DNA of 64,000 bases from Coenobita brevimanus (Eukaryota; Arthropoda; Malacostraca; Decapoda; Coenobitidae), in contig CM064664.1 in assembly GCA_032717465.1 (NCBI GenBank), positions 3,532,969 to 3,596,968 on the forward strand, written 5' to 3'. The notes beneath the pieces were generated by a model. The model saw nothing but the letters and a program-made list of their open reading frames with translations, had not been told where the DNA came from and made no database searches. The translations under genes and the position numbers were made by a program. Positions within the stretch are counted from its first letter, which is position 1. Each line of letters opens with the position of its first letter. Below are positions 22,788 to 32,194 of the stretch, one piece after another.

Positions 22788-23554
22788 CTCTCACAAGGTT
22801 CCTCACAGGGCCATGCCTATCCAGTTCCCAGTGGAAGTGAAGAGCAGTGACACTGTCTTCACTGTTCATCTCTCAGGATCCCGTCACCAAGCTACTGTAA
22901 CTACTCAGGTTCTGTGCTGGTACTGACGGCCCAGTTTCAACAATAGTTCATAGGACTTGCTAATAATCTCAATTGTAGACCGTGAAGAAGTGCATTAATG
23001 CTAGAAACATGGCGTTGATCACGACAGAGCAAGTGGCCAGGGAAGCAATCATCTGGGAGGCTCCCTTTCATCCCAACCAGGTCCTGGATGCATACATAGA
23101 GGCATATGCTAGTCTCGCATGTACCATACACCTCCCTCTCTCTGCTCTAATCTCTCTCAGGCAACAGAGGTCACCTTCTCCTCACCATTACAAGCTCTCG
23201 AATTGTACCAGGCTGGACGAGAAGACACCAGCCATTCGTCACTGAACACATCCAGCATGAGATAGCACCAAGGCCACTACTCAAACTCAACAGTAGCAAA
23301 GGAATGCCACACAACAAACACTGATCCACAGGGTTTACTTACCAGTCAAACTGGGTTATCAGTTTTTGCCTATCTCGTCAAGTCTTCATCAGACTAACAA
23401 AGTCTGGTGCATCATCTGATGTCAGAGAGGATCAACAAATGACTGGCTCCTTGCAGCAACCACCAAGGAGAAGTGTCCTGAAAGTACAAGCTAAGTAATC
23501 AACCCAGCTGGGGATCTCATCAAAATCAATATGGAGAATCTTTGTTTTTTATTT

Positions 23555-24229
23555 TCATGCAAGGAAGAATGAAACAAATGCCAAAAGCCCGCAATTTGTT
23601 CCCTCCAAGAAAAAACAATAACAAGATACCAGAGGGCCAAATCCAAAATTAGTATATTTCAAGATGCCTGTGCACACTGCATTTGAAAGACTGGAGATCA
23701 TAGGCAGTAGGAAACAGAGACAGATGAAGACAGTTCCAGAGTTGACCTGTTTCATAAATGAAGGACTTGGCGTAAAGGTTAACTCTTGCATTAGAGAGCT
23801 GGACAGAAAAGGAATGAGAGTTTGTTGCTAGACGGGTGTTACGCACTCGTCGTAGTGGTGGGGGATGCAAGCAGACAGTTCAAAAGAGCAGAGATCATTG
23901 AAATGGCGACAGAAAAGAGATAAAGATGCAACACTGCGACTAAGAGACAGAAGATGAAGGGAGCCAGTAAGAGAAGGAGAGTTAATGAGACTAACAGCTT
24001 TTGACCCTACCTTGTTGAGAAGAGCTGTATATGGGGATCCATCTCACTCATGACAATCGTATTCTACACAAGGATGAAAAAAAAAAAGTGTAAAAAGTCA
24101 ACAATTGTGCAGCGGTAAAGAAGGCACAGAGTCGGCTTAGCACACCTAATCTCTTGGAAGCAGATTTAACAAGAAAGGTAATATATTCTTTCAAAAATAA
24201 ATCCCGAGAAAATGAAACCCTAAGTATAT
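23555..24229 (-). pseudogene. LINE A5 C-terminal block
   Basis: Minus strand, reading RAVVSSRYTAAQLLTFYTFF-like text near 24100, then MHPPPLRRVRNTRLATNSHS, FSVQLSNARVNLYAKSFIYE and a tail phrase GLLAFVSFFLA. It matches the C-terminal blocks of A1 and A3. P1 lies immediately upstream in transcription sense. Confidence 0.65.
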
Positions 24230-24233
24230 TTAA

Positions 24234-24981
24234 CCCGCCCCGTCCCGTCGACATATGGGTACGTTGCAACATTTTGCATTTGCCTGTCCCGACGACGTAC
24301 TGGTACGTCGTGCAATTGCAAGGTCCCTAATTTGCACAATTTTCAATTTTCGTGCATGATTTTTCGTACGTATACTCGGGACACCTTCCTCTATTCCTCT
24401 ACAAGATGCCAAGCAAGTATAATGCCTTACACCGCATAACCTCCCCCCCCCATTATCTTGGCAATTCACCTGTTACCAGTGACCTGGCCAATAAAGACAT
24501 TCAGGGCCAGAGTGATTCCCCAATCGAAGACAATGTGGAAGACAAAGTTTACATAGCATTAGAGGAAGAAACAGTCAGAAATGATGATCAGGTAATGTGG
24601 CAAAAGAAGGTCAGGAATGGTGATGTGTTAGTGAGTGAAACAATGCTTATAATGCCTATATTACTGTTTGAAAACCAATATACTCTTGTACTACATATAA
24701 ATTCGTACCAAATAAATAAATAAATACCGTTTATGAGTGGTGTTGAATAGTTATCCTCCCATAGAACTTGTTTTCTTTGCAGCCAGCCTGATAGAAAACC
24801 CTGTAAGGTAAGAAGGTACTCCTATCTGTATTGAGTATTTTAAACCTCAGGTGAGCGATTTCTCTATGAATTTTCGATGTTTTTCACCAAAAGCGGAGGT
24901 TTTAGCCAAAAAAAAAAAAAATCCAAAAATGGTCGGGACTGGGGGGTGTCGGAGGTGCGAAAGTGCTTGGGACGTGACGGG
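24234..24981. mobile_element. P1, 748-bp piggyBac deletion derivative in LINE A5
   Basis: TTAA lies on both sides (24230-24233 and 24982-24985). The interior begins CCCGCCCCGTCCCGTCGAC and ends GGGACGTGACGGG. A5 reads continuously across if the insert and one TTAA are removed. The left ~130 bp match the right end of P4 read on the minus strand (for example TACGTTGCAACATTTTGCAT), and the right ~60 bp match the left end of P4. P1 is therefore a non-autonomous derivative of a P4-like element. It keeps a remnant of the transposase N-terminus. Confidence 0.9.
24406..24723 (+). pseudogene. Transposase N-terminal remnant in P1
   Basis: Open frame from ATG 24406, MPSKYNALHRITSPP, to a stop at 24721-24723. 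Its middle part, QSDSPIEDNVEDKVYIALEE followed by ETVRNDDQV, aligns with the acidic N-terminus of the P4 transposase, DSDSPLDDEEMDKDYVQPED followed by VESSSNDEEV. The DDE domain is absent, so it cannot be a transposase. The last ~35 codons read into sequence near the element's other end. Conservation of the frame between P1 and P2 is partial (P2 has an indel). It may simply be a passive relic. Confidence 0.55.
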
Positions 24982-25404
24982 TTAAAGATGATGCAGGCAT
25001 AAGCTGGATATTGTTAAAAGTTAGAGGGTATTCCTCTGGATGATGTTGTCGGGCTGAGAGATGTAAGAACTGACTTTTTGATGCATTAAAAACTACAGGA
25101 TTACTTTTACCTCAGTCAGAGATATGAGCCAAGTCAGACGTTGGTTGTGCCATAGCCTCGTCTCTTGATGTAGAAGTAACTGCTAAGATGGACACAGCAG
25201 GGAAGTTAATGGAGAGGTAAAGGGTGGAGTCATCAACATATGAGTGGATAGAGTTAGATGTACCCTATAGCTTGGAAGGTTACTGATGAATAAAAGGAAG
25301 AGAGTTGGTGATAGGACACAACCCTGAAGAACACGACTATTGATAGCTGTAGGAGAAGAACGATTGCGTCTACAACAGCAGATATAGAATGACCAGAAAG
25401 GAAG

Positions 25405-26378
25405 CTAGATGAAGGCACACGAAGAAGGACAGAATCCGTAAGAGGGGAGTTTAGAAATTAAATATTTATGCCAGACTTGATCAAAACCCTTTGAGATGTC
25501 AACTGCAATGGTAAAGCTTTCGCCAAAGTCCCAAAAGAAGGATGACCAGGAGTCGGAAAGGTAGGTGAAAATATTGTCAGTGGAGCATCCCTGATGGAAC
25601 CCATACTGGTGATCAGGAAGAAGGTTGTGATAGGAAATATGTTTTAAAATTAATGTTAAGAATAGGCTCAAAAACTTTTGAAATACAGGATGTTAAAGCA
25701 ATTGGGAGATAGTTAGAGGGTTAGGAATGGTCACTCTTCTTTGGTACAGGCTGACTAAGAGCAAACATAGAGCAAGATGGAAAGGTACAAGTTGACAAAG
25801 ACGAAAGAGTTTACCTAGGCAGGGTGTAAGCACACAAGCACAGTTCTTGAGGACAAGAGGAGGGACCCCATCAGGCTCATATACCTTGTTAGTACTGAGA
25901 CCAATGATGGCAGAACATGCATCAATTGAAGAAATTTTAATGTCAGCCATGAGGAAGTCAGAGGAGGAACTGATGAATGAACAGCACCAGAATCGTATCC
26001 GGTGGAATTCGAGGAGAAAGTCTGAGCGAAGAGTTCTGCTTTATTAGTAGAATAAAGAGCTGTAAAACCATTAGAGTGGAGAAGAGAAGGGAAGGATGAT
26101 GAATAAAAGTTGTTAGAAAGATTTTTGGCCAGGTACGAGAAGGAGCAGGAGGGATCTGAGTTGGAGTGTTCAGAGCATTTAGTACAGTTGATATTATTTT
26201 TAGCAGTGTGATGAACAGACAGCATGATTCCAGCCAGAAACATAAGAGAGATAAGATTCAGGAGTGGGTTGGCTCCGGTACCTTTGGTAGGCCTTATCCC
26301 TGTGAAGCAAGTAATCTGGTTAGCTCTGGAATAGTACAACCAGGCAAGTATGAGTGCGCCTTTCTCCAGACAATGCAT
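25405..26378 (-). pseudogene. LINE A5 reverse transcriptase, broken
   Basis: RT remnants in three frames. Linker RPTKGTGANPLLNLISL (26300-26250), then SAKNNINCTKCSEHSNSDPS and NGFTALYSTNKAELFAQTF. Fingers: TNKVYEPDGVPPLVLKNCA (family GPDG, Gly replaced by Glu) and VSLYQRRV (family PVPKKG). Palm: HNLLPDHQYGFHQGCSTDN and TIAVDISKGFDQVWHK (family ALDISKAFDRVWHK; the catalytic Asp is retained). Frame breaks near 25690 and 25820 inactivate it. It continues downstream into the C-terminal block at 23555-23870. Confidence 0.75.
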
Positions 26379-26399
26379 GTTACCTTCTGGAAAATTAGT
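26291..26399. other. Short spacer between A5 and P2
   Basis: About 110 bases of unrecognised sequence between the 5' break of LINE A5 and the TTAA of P2. Confidence 0.4.
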
Positions 26400-26403
26400 T
26401 TAA

Positions 26404-27136
26404 CCCATGCCGTCCCGGCGATGTGAATTAACGTCCGCACATGATGTGCACTCATGTCCCGGCGACGTGAATTTACGCAGCAACATTGCAAGGTCCCTAA
26501 TTTGCACAATTTTCAATTTTCGTGAGTGATTTCACGAGTGATTTTTGGTACTTATACACAGGACACCTTCCTCTACTCCTCTACAAGATGCCAAGCAGGG
26601 ACAATGCCTTACACCGCATAACCTCTCCCCCCCCTCTGCACGCCATTGTCTCGGCAATTCACCTGTTACCAGTGACCTGGCCAATAAAGACATTCAGGGC
26701 CAAAGTGATTCCCCAATCGATGACAATGTGGAGGACAAAGTTTACATAGCATTAGAGGAAGAAACAGTCAGAAATGATGATCAGGTAATGTGGGCAAAAA
26801 AGGTCATGAATGGTGATGAGTTAGTGAGTGAAACAATGCTTATAATGCCTATATTACTGATTGAAAACCAATTTACTCTTGTACTACATATAAATTCGTA
26901 CCAAATAAATAAATAAATACTGTTTATGAGTGGATAAAATAGTTACCCTTCCATAGAACTCGTTTTCTTGGGTGCCAGCCTGTTAGAATACCCAGTCAGG
27001 TAAGGAGGTACTCGTACCTAGATCGAGTATTTTAAACCTCAGGTGAGCGATTTCTCTATGAATTTTCGATGTTTCTCACCAAAAGCGGATGTTTGAGCCA
27101 AAAAAAAAAAAAGGTCTAAAAATGTCGGGACTGGGG
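26404..27136. mobile_element. P2, second P4-like piggyBac derivative, right end missing
   Basis: Starts after TTAA (26400-26403) with CCCATGCCGTCCCGG and follows P1 closely for about 700 bp, including the transposase N-terminal remnant and the phrase GTCGGGACTGGGG. It then diverges: the last ~45 bp present in P1 and P4 (ending GGGACGTGACGGG plus TTAA) are absent. The right end has been lost, probably by a deletion reaching towards P3. P2 is the sister of P1 and carries an extra ~15 bp in its C-rich segment. Confidence 0.8.
26588..26916 (+). pseudogene. Transposase N-terminal remnant in P2
   Basis: Starts at ATG 26588 (MPSRDNALHRITSPP) but shifts frame in the C-rich run near 26630-26650 relative to P1. 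It then continues GNSPVTSDLANKDIQGQSDS and EDKVYIALEEETVRNDDQV to a stop at 26914-26916. It is nearly identical to P1 after the shift. Same interpretation: a relic of a P4-type transposase N-terminus. Confidence 0.5.
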
Positions 27137-27594
27137 CATACCACTGCTCAGAAAACATCGGGTTGGGGCAAGTTTAGCCCCTAAAACGCGGATCGTCGCA
27201 TTTGCAACGGTCGGCCCAAAGGGCAAAACGGCGGATCGTCGCGTTTGCGATTTGAGTTAATTTTGAATAACCGCGGGCAAGCAGGCTCCAGCTGGTATTG
27301 TCTATCAGTCCCGCCACCCGTGAGCTACGTTTAGCACACTTGACCTTTGTACTACTGACCTCAGTTGTTGCCAAGTATCATTTTTTTTACCCACCCACGC
27401 ACCGATGCGCGGCCCTCCCTCATCGTGCGATATGGCAACGCGCGGAGGGCTCATACGTGTCAATCTGCGCCGTCATCTCGCAAGCACTTTCTGCTATTGG
27501 GAAACGCTTGTTTCCCCAGTTGTCACACTGTGATTTTTTCCCGCGGTTTGCCCCAGAATAGCGTCAGTCCACGCGAATCTTCCACGGTGACACC

Positions 27595-29961
27595 ATGTCC
27601 AACTCGAGCTCTTCCGAGTCTGTGCCTTCTAGCCCTCCGAAAAAGGGTTTTGTTACCTCAACCCCCTTCAAAACCTTACCAGGAACTACTAAGGGGCTAA
27701 ATGACTCTGCAATAGCCAGTGAACTGTTGAAAGCCTCGATGGACTATGGCAGTGACGTCGGTGTGTGGTCCAGCCTGGCAGAGTCTGACACACAATCAAG
27801 TGCAGAGTTCGGGCCAGAAGTGATTGTTTCTGTGCCTGAAGAGAGTGTGTCAGTGCCTAGCACCTCAGCAGGGAAGGCTCCTGTGAGAAGGGGCCTTGAG
27901 TATGGGAAGGGGGCAAAAAGAAAAAGGAGTGGTGACCCCAGCTCACCGCCATTGTCCCCTACGCCACGTCACGCCACCGCCAGCCCGCCACGTACTCCCA
28001 GCCCCATTCTCTCGTCCTCCTCCTCTGCTGCCCTGTCTACTGAGTCGTCTGAGTCGCCTTCACCACCTCGAAAGGGAAGTAGACATGCTACTTTATGTTC
28101 TTGAGGTTTTCGTAGGCCAAGTGTTCGTGTTGGTAGAGCTAGAACTTTGTCCCCTAGTATAAGGCTAGCTCGTAGTAAGGAAACTCGCACTAGGCAACTC
28201 GGCAGTCATGCCACCGCGAGTGACCTTGAACCCAGTGATAATGTCCCCACCACCACCACCACCACAACACCAACATGACCTGGGATAGCCTCTGCCTCAC
28301 GTACTGTCTCACCGCCTGCCTCACCCACTCCCACACGACCTGCCTCACCCCCCGCCACCCCCAGCACCTCCCAGCCTAGGCAGGGAACGCTGGATGCCTT
28401 CGTTTGGTCAGAGGGATCAGATTTTGTGCCGGAGGATCTGCCCTTTGATGACAGTGGGTGTGGAGTTCAGGCTGACTTCCTTGTCGACGAGGATGGTGAA
28501 TGCCTGGACTACCTGTTGGCCTTCCTTGACGACGAGGTTATGGAGCACATCTGTACCGAGACAAACAGGTACGAGGGGCACTGTGCTACAGTTCGCGAAG
28601 GAGAAGGTGAGGCGGCCACGCCATCCACGTCGCGGATGGCAGCATGGGTGCCTCTTACGATCAGGGAACTTTTTGTATTTATTGGATTGATGTTGCTAAT
28701 GCCCCACAACTGGAAACACAAGCTAGAAGAATACTGGACTTCCGACGAGCTGTGCCCAACACCAATTTTCAATAAATACATGAGCCACGATCGTTTTAGG
28801 CAGCTAATGACTTACTTTCACTTCGCGAACAATGATGAGCCTTCCCAAACTGACCCATTATGGAAAGTGAGGGGAATCCTGAACATGATCAAGGATAAGT
28901 TTACGAGGTTCCTGCGCCCTTTCAAGAAAGTGGTGATTGACGAGTCCTTGGTTTTGTTCAGGGACCGTCTTCGGTTTGTGCAGTACATTCCAAGCAAACG
29001 GCACCGCTTTGGAATCAAGTTTTTCGTACTGTGCTACTGCAAGACGGGGTTCATCCTAGACTTCGTCATTTACACCGCCAGCAATGTCGATTTGGATAAG
29101 ACTGACCCCCTTGGATTCTCTGGTTCTGTGGTGAAAGTGCTTTTGGAAAAGTACTTTGGCGAGAATCATGTCCTGTATACGGACAATTACTATACCGCTC
29201 CTAAACTCGCCAAGTACCTTTCTGAACACGGCGTCGGCTCCTGTGGCACTGTCAGAAGCAAAAGGGCACATTACCCTGCCTTCCCCGAGGCTGAAAAGTC
29301 AAAGCGGGGAGACGTGCACCTGAAGAAATCTGACAAGATGCTTGCGATCAGGTGGCATGATAAGAGAGTCGTGAACATGCTCTCCACAGTACACAAGGGG
29401 GAAATGCTGGCAACAGGGAAGGTCGACAGAAGGACTGGCGAGCCTGTGATGAAGCCTGATGCTGTCATTGACTACAACGTCAATATGCGGCTGGTGGACA
29501 AGTCTGATATGATGATTGGAGAGATTGACTGCCTGAGGAAAAATCGTCGTTGGTACAGGAAGGTGTTCTTGCACTTGATTGATATGTGCATGTTGAACGC
29601 CTTCATCCTGTATAAAATCAAGAACAGGAAGCCAGCCAACTACTCTCTCAGAAGATTTTCCAAGACTTGTGTCTACCAGCTGCTTCAGCGTTACGGCCAG
29701 GTTCTTTCAACAGGTCCCAAACGCCACCCTCACACACCTCCAGACCGCCTACAGTGTATGGCCTACCTTCATCGACACCGCCTGGAGCCACTGCCAGCCA
29801 CTGCAAAGAGGGGGAAAGCACTGAGGAGGTGTCATGTGTGCAGCCACACTACCAGGCAGGACAGAACCTTTAGGCGCACCTCCTTGCAGTGCAAAGAGTG
29901 CAAAGTTCCCCTCTGTGCTTACCCGTGTTTCTTTGACTACCACAGCCTAAGTAGATTTTGA
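27595..29961 (+). pseudogene. P3 piggyBac transposase, full frame with two TGA stops
   Basis: One frame of 789 codons runs from ATG 27595 (context CACCATGTC) to TGA 29959, broken only by TGA at 28102-28104 and 28276-28278. N-terminus: Ser/Pro-rich (SSSSESVPSSPPKKG) and low-complexity. The DDE domain (DDE_Tnp_1_7 type) has the three catalytic Asp codons at 28939 (VVIDESLVLF), 29182 (VLYTDNYYTAP) and 29497 (RLVDKSDMMI). C-terminus: Cys-rich zinc-binding domain with CHVC, CKEC and CAYPCFFDYH, as in piggyBac-type transposases that bind terminal repeats. Both stops could be CGA to TGA changes: the second lies in a TRP-type repeat where the next copy reads CGA. Translation from downstream of the second stop would still hold the whole catalytic core. 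Confidence 0.85.
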
Positions 29962-29994
29962 AAATAAGGGTAAGATTCTTTGAAATAATACTGA

Positions 29995-30424
29995 GAGTGA
30001 CAGTGATAATAGTGTTTAGTTTTCTTTTACGTGCTGACAGTGACAGCCTGATGAGTGTAAATTAGTGTATGTACTTGTAAAACCACTGACAGTGACAGTG
30101 TTTTTTGGTGTAAATAATTGTACATAGTAATAATATAAGTATTGCGAGTGACAGTCACTCCAGTGTAAGAAGATGAAAGCATATGTTCCTATTCTATGTT
30201 CTGACAGTGACAGTTTGTTGTGTAGAAAATATTATTTTTATAACACTGGACAGTGACACTGATGAATAAGGCAAAAAAAGGACAGATACAGTGAAAGTGA
30301 GCGATAGAAATGAAGTGCGAGTGGCCGACAAGAGCGAGAATAAAGTGCCTGCCGTAAGGCTGAATAAACTCGCGCCGTGGTGGTCTTCCTCAGTCCAGAT
30401 CCACAATACTGGCAGTGACAGTGA
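29995..30424. repeat. Dispersed GACAGTGACAG motifs in P3 3' region
   Basis: At least seven near-copies occur in 430 bp: about 29995, 30035, 30087, 30146, 30202, 30248 and 30411, spaced roughly 40-60 bp with one larger gap. The copy at 30146-30160 is the palindrome GAGTGACAGTCACTC. Subterminal repeats that bind transposase are known in other piggyBac elements, so a transposase-binding role is possible but unproven. Confidence 0.65.
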
Positions 30425-30934
30425 TTTTTATGGCCGTAATAGTGACAAGCGAACGTTTGCGAAGTCCTATGATGGAAAATAATGTAGTATACGTGTTTTT
30501 TGCCGTGAAAAGGCAAATGTGACAATAGTGACGGGAAGATTGCCACCGCGCTGCATGTCGGCTGTGCGCTCCGTTCATTTTAGCCTTATTTTCAGTGCTT
30601 ATTTACAAATACGGATTCCAAACAACCTGTACGTTGTTCTATAAAGTGTACTGTGACAGATTGAGGCTGTGGTAGAAAGAAAACCGGGTTTCTGGAGGTG
30701 TGAAAGTGAAGACTTTGTTACCCAACTTTGCAAGTCTTCACAAGTCCTTTGAAAGTCCACGAAGGCTCAACATGTCTCAGGAGAAAGCTGAATGTAAGTA
30801 CTATATGCCATAAAAATTTTAATGCTCTAGGGTTAATCTATGATTTTTGGCAAATATTTTCCCACAGGTACTCAGACCCCGCTACAACCCCGCCACAGCG
30901 GGGGGATCTTTCGTACACAGCCGCGTTTTAGGGA

Positions 30935-31728
30935 TTAATGCATCCCATCCATAGGTTTAACCAATTTTAGAGTGGCTTTTTCGTTTTGGCCATCACGGCA
31001 GACATGTGGACTTCTGTTTGGTTCCTGCACATGTTGATGTGGTGGGCAGTGAGAGGGCAGATACATTAGATAATGCTGTGGCTTCTCAACAGCCCCCAAC
31101 CAACTATGTGCTTCCTGCTTCTGACGTAACACCTTACTTGCAGTACACAATTCATACATGTTGGCAGAGACACTGGGGTGGTGTTGCTCATAATAAACTA
31201 AATCTTTCAGAGAGTGGTTGTGCCAAGGGTTCTCCCCTCCATATTTCGGCGTTTAGAGGTGGCTCTTGCTAGGCTTCGCACTGGGCACTCTCGGCTTACA
31301 CATGGGTTCCTCATGAGTGGTGAGACTCAACTGTACTGTGATGATTGCCTTGTTCCCCTTACGATCCGTCACTTGCTGCTCGAATGTTCGAGTTTGAGGG
31401 ACATACGTCAGAGATTCCTCCATAGGCATAAAGGGGCAGATGGAGCTTACTGTCTATCCTTGATGCTTGGTGCAGCCTCTAACAGTTTTACTGATGTTTT
31501 TTGTTTTCCTCAGGAGATCAGCTTCTATCCGGTTTTGTAAGTAACCGATATTCTATTAACCATTTTATTATTTCCAGTGTTTTAATCCTACTAACAAATA
31601 TTAACTGTATATTGAATATACTGTACACTTTTTATTTGCTGCGTCTTTTACCTTGTAGTCCGGCGGCATATCACCCTAGTAGTTGTGCCGCCAGATTGTA
31701 ATATAATCAATCAAGCAATTAAAAAAAA
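30935..31728 (+). mobile_element. LINE B2, I-like LINE 3' fragment
   Basis: Starts at TTAATGCATCCCATCC at the right edge of P3 and follows B1 (42417-43193) through the end of RNase H, the C-terminal Cys/His region and the 3' UTR, finishing with ATCAATCA-type tail repeats near 31706-31720. Everything 5' of the TTAA is absent. P3 probably inserted at this TTAA and the left half of the host LINE was later lost. Confidence 0.75.
30950..31540 (+). pseudogene. LINE B2 RNase H end and C-terminal zinc domain, broken
   Basis: Frames read HVDFCLVPAHVDVVGSERAD (end of RNase H; compare the B1 phrase VPTHVGVVGSERADTL), then PSIFRRLEVALARLRTGHSR, LTHGFLMSGETQLYCDDCLV and PLTIRHLLLECSSLRDIRQR. CDDC followed by H and C gives a CCHC-like zinc-binding tail typical of I/Jockey-type LINE proteins. 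A frame change near 31200-31215 separates the parts. Confidence 0.7.
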
Positions 31729-32194
31729 TGTTGCCACCCAACGTGTTTGCCATGTGTGGCATCTCATAATACTGGGAGATGGGAGTCCTGATGACTAAGC
31801 GATGCTGCACTATGCGCCCTGCAGCTAGTAATACATCTCTTTGGTCCTTTATTATGGCTAGACAGGCGGGCTGGTTGGGCCCAACTAAGTCAATAAGCTG
31901 GTCATTCATTGGCTAGGGTCAAGTGGGTACTGGGGTGGCCTGGCGGCTCCTCTTCTTCCTGGAGTCACCCTTGCTCAGGTCCCTCGGTGGTTACCCACAT
32001 ATACTTTCCTATTACCTCTTGGGTCACTGGTGCTGTTGTCCCTGGCATACAACCTTCCCTTGTTGGGCTCCATGGTAGGTGGATGGGTGAGAGAATGAAG
32101 TGTTTTATTTCAGACATATGGCCTTAGATTTAAAAAAAATATATATTCTGTTTACAACTCTGGCTTTGTCCATGGCAACTCCCTTACTGCCACA

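Larger units (their letters stand above)
19671..23545. other. 3.9-kb stretch without recognised gene
   Basis: No repeat family of this window continues into this stretch. Base composition is more GC-rich than the flanks. Several short open frames occur on the plus strand in shifting frames, which could be a decayed retroelement gag or other ORF. I see no reverse transcriptase, protease, integrase or transposase motif. Two frames are listed separately because they are the longest candidates. Confidence 0.4.
23546..26290 (-). mobile_element. LINE family A, copy A5, 5'-truncated, interrupted by P1
   Basis: Minus-strand family A copy. From its 3' end it starts at about 23546 (short T-rich tail), runs through the C-terminal block to 24229, is interrupted by P1, resumes at 24986 with the connection region, and continues through RT palm and fingers to about 26290, where homology stops in the RT N-terminal linker (RPTKGTGANPLLN). 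The endonuclease is missing, as is usual for 5'-truncated LINE insertions. Confidence 0.8.
27178..30933 (+). mobile_element. P3, autonomous-type piggyBac element, ~3.76 kb
   Basis: The left end is CCCCTAAAACGCGG (27178-27191) and the right end CCGCGTTTTAGGG (30921-30933), an inverted repeat of 13 bases. A transposase lies between. On the right the next bases are ATTAA, and LINE B homology resumes at the TTAA (30935-30938, TTAATGCATCCC as in B1 at 42417). On the left the flank reads TTTAG and does not match LINE B, so the original target duplication is not preserved there. A 29962-30430 region holds repeated GACAGTGACAG motifs. A P5 end is homologous to the right ~250 bp of P3. Confidence 0.85.

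Noticed and set aside
24048..24272. Frame with Gly/Arg text near 24250
   Set aside because: It spans the junction between LINE A5 and P1 and is chimeric by accident.
27896..28190. Alternative frames over the N-terminal part of the P3 transposase
   Set aside because: They are low-complexity Pro/Ser readings of the same DNA; the frame that joins the DDE domain is 27595-29961.
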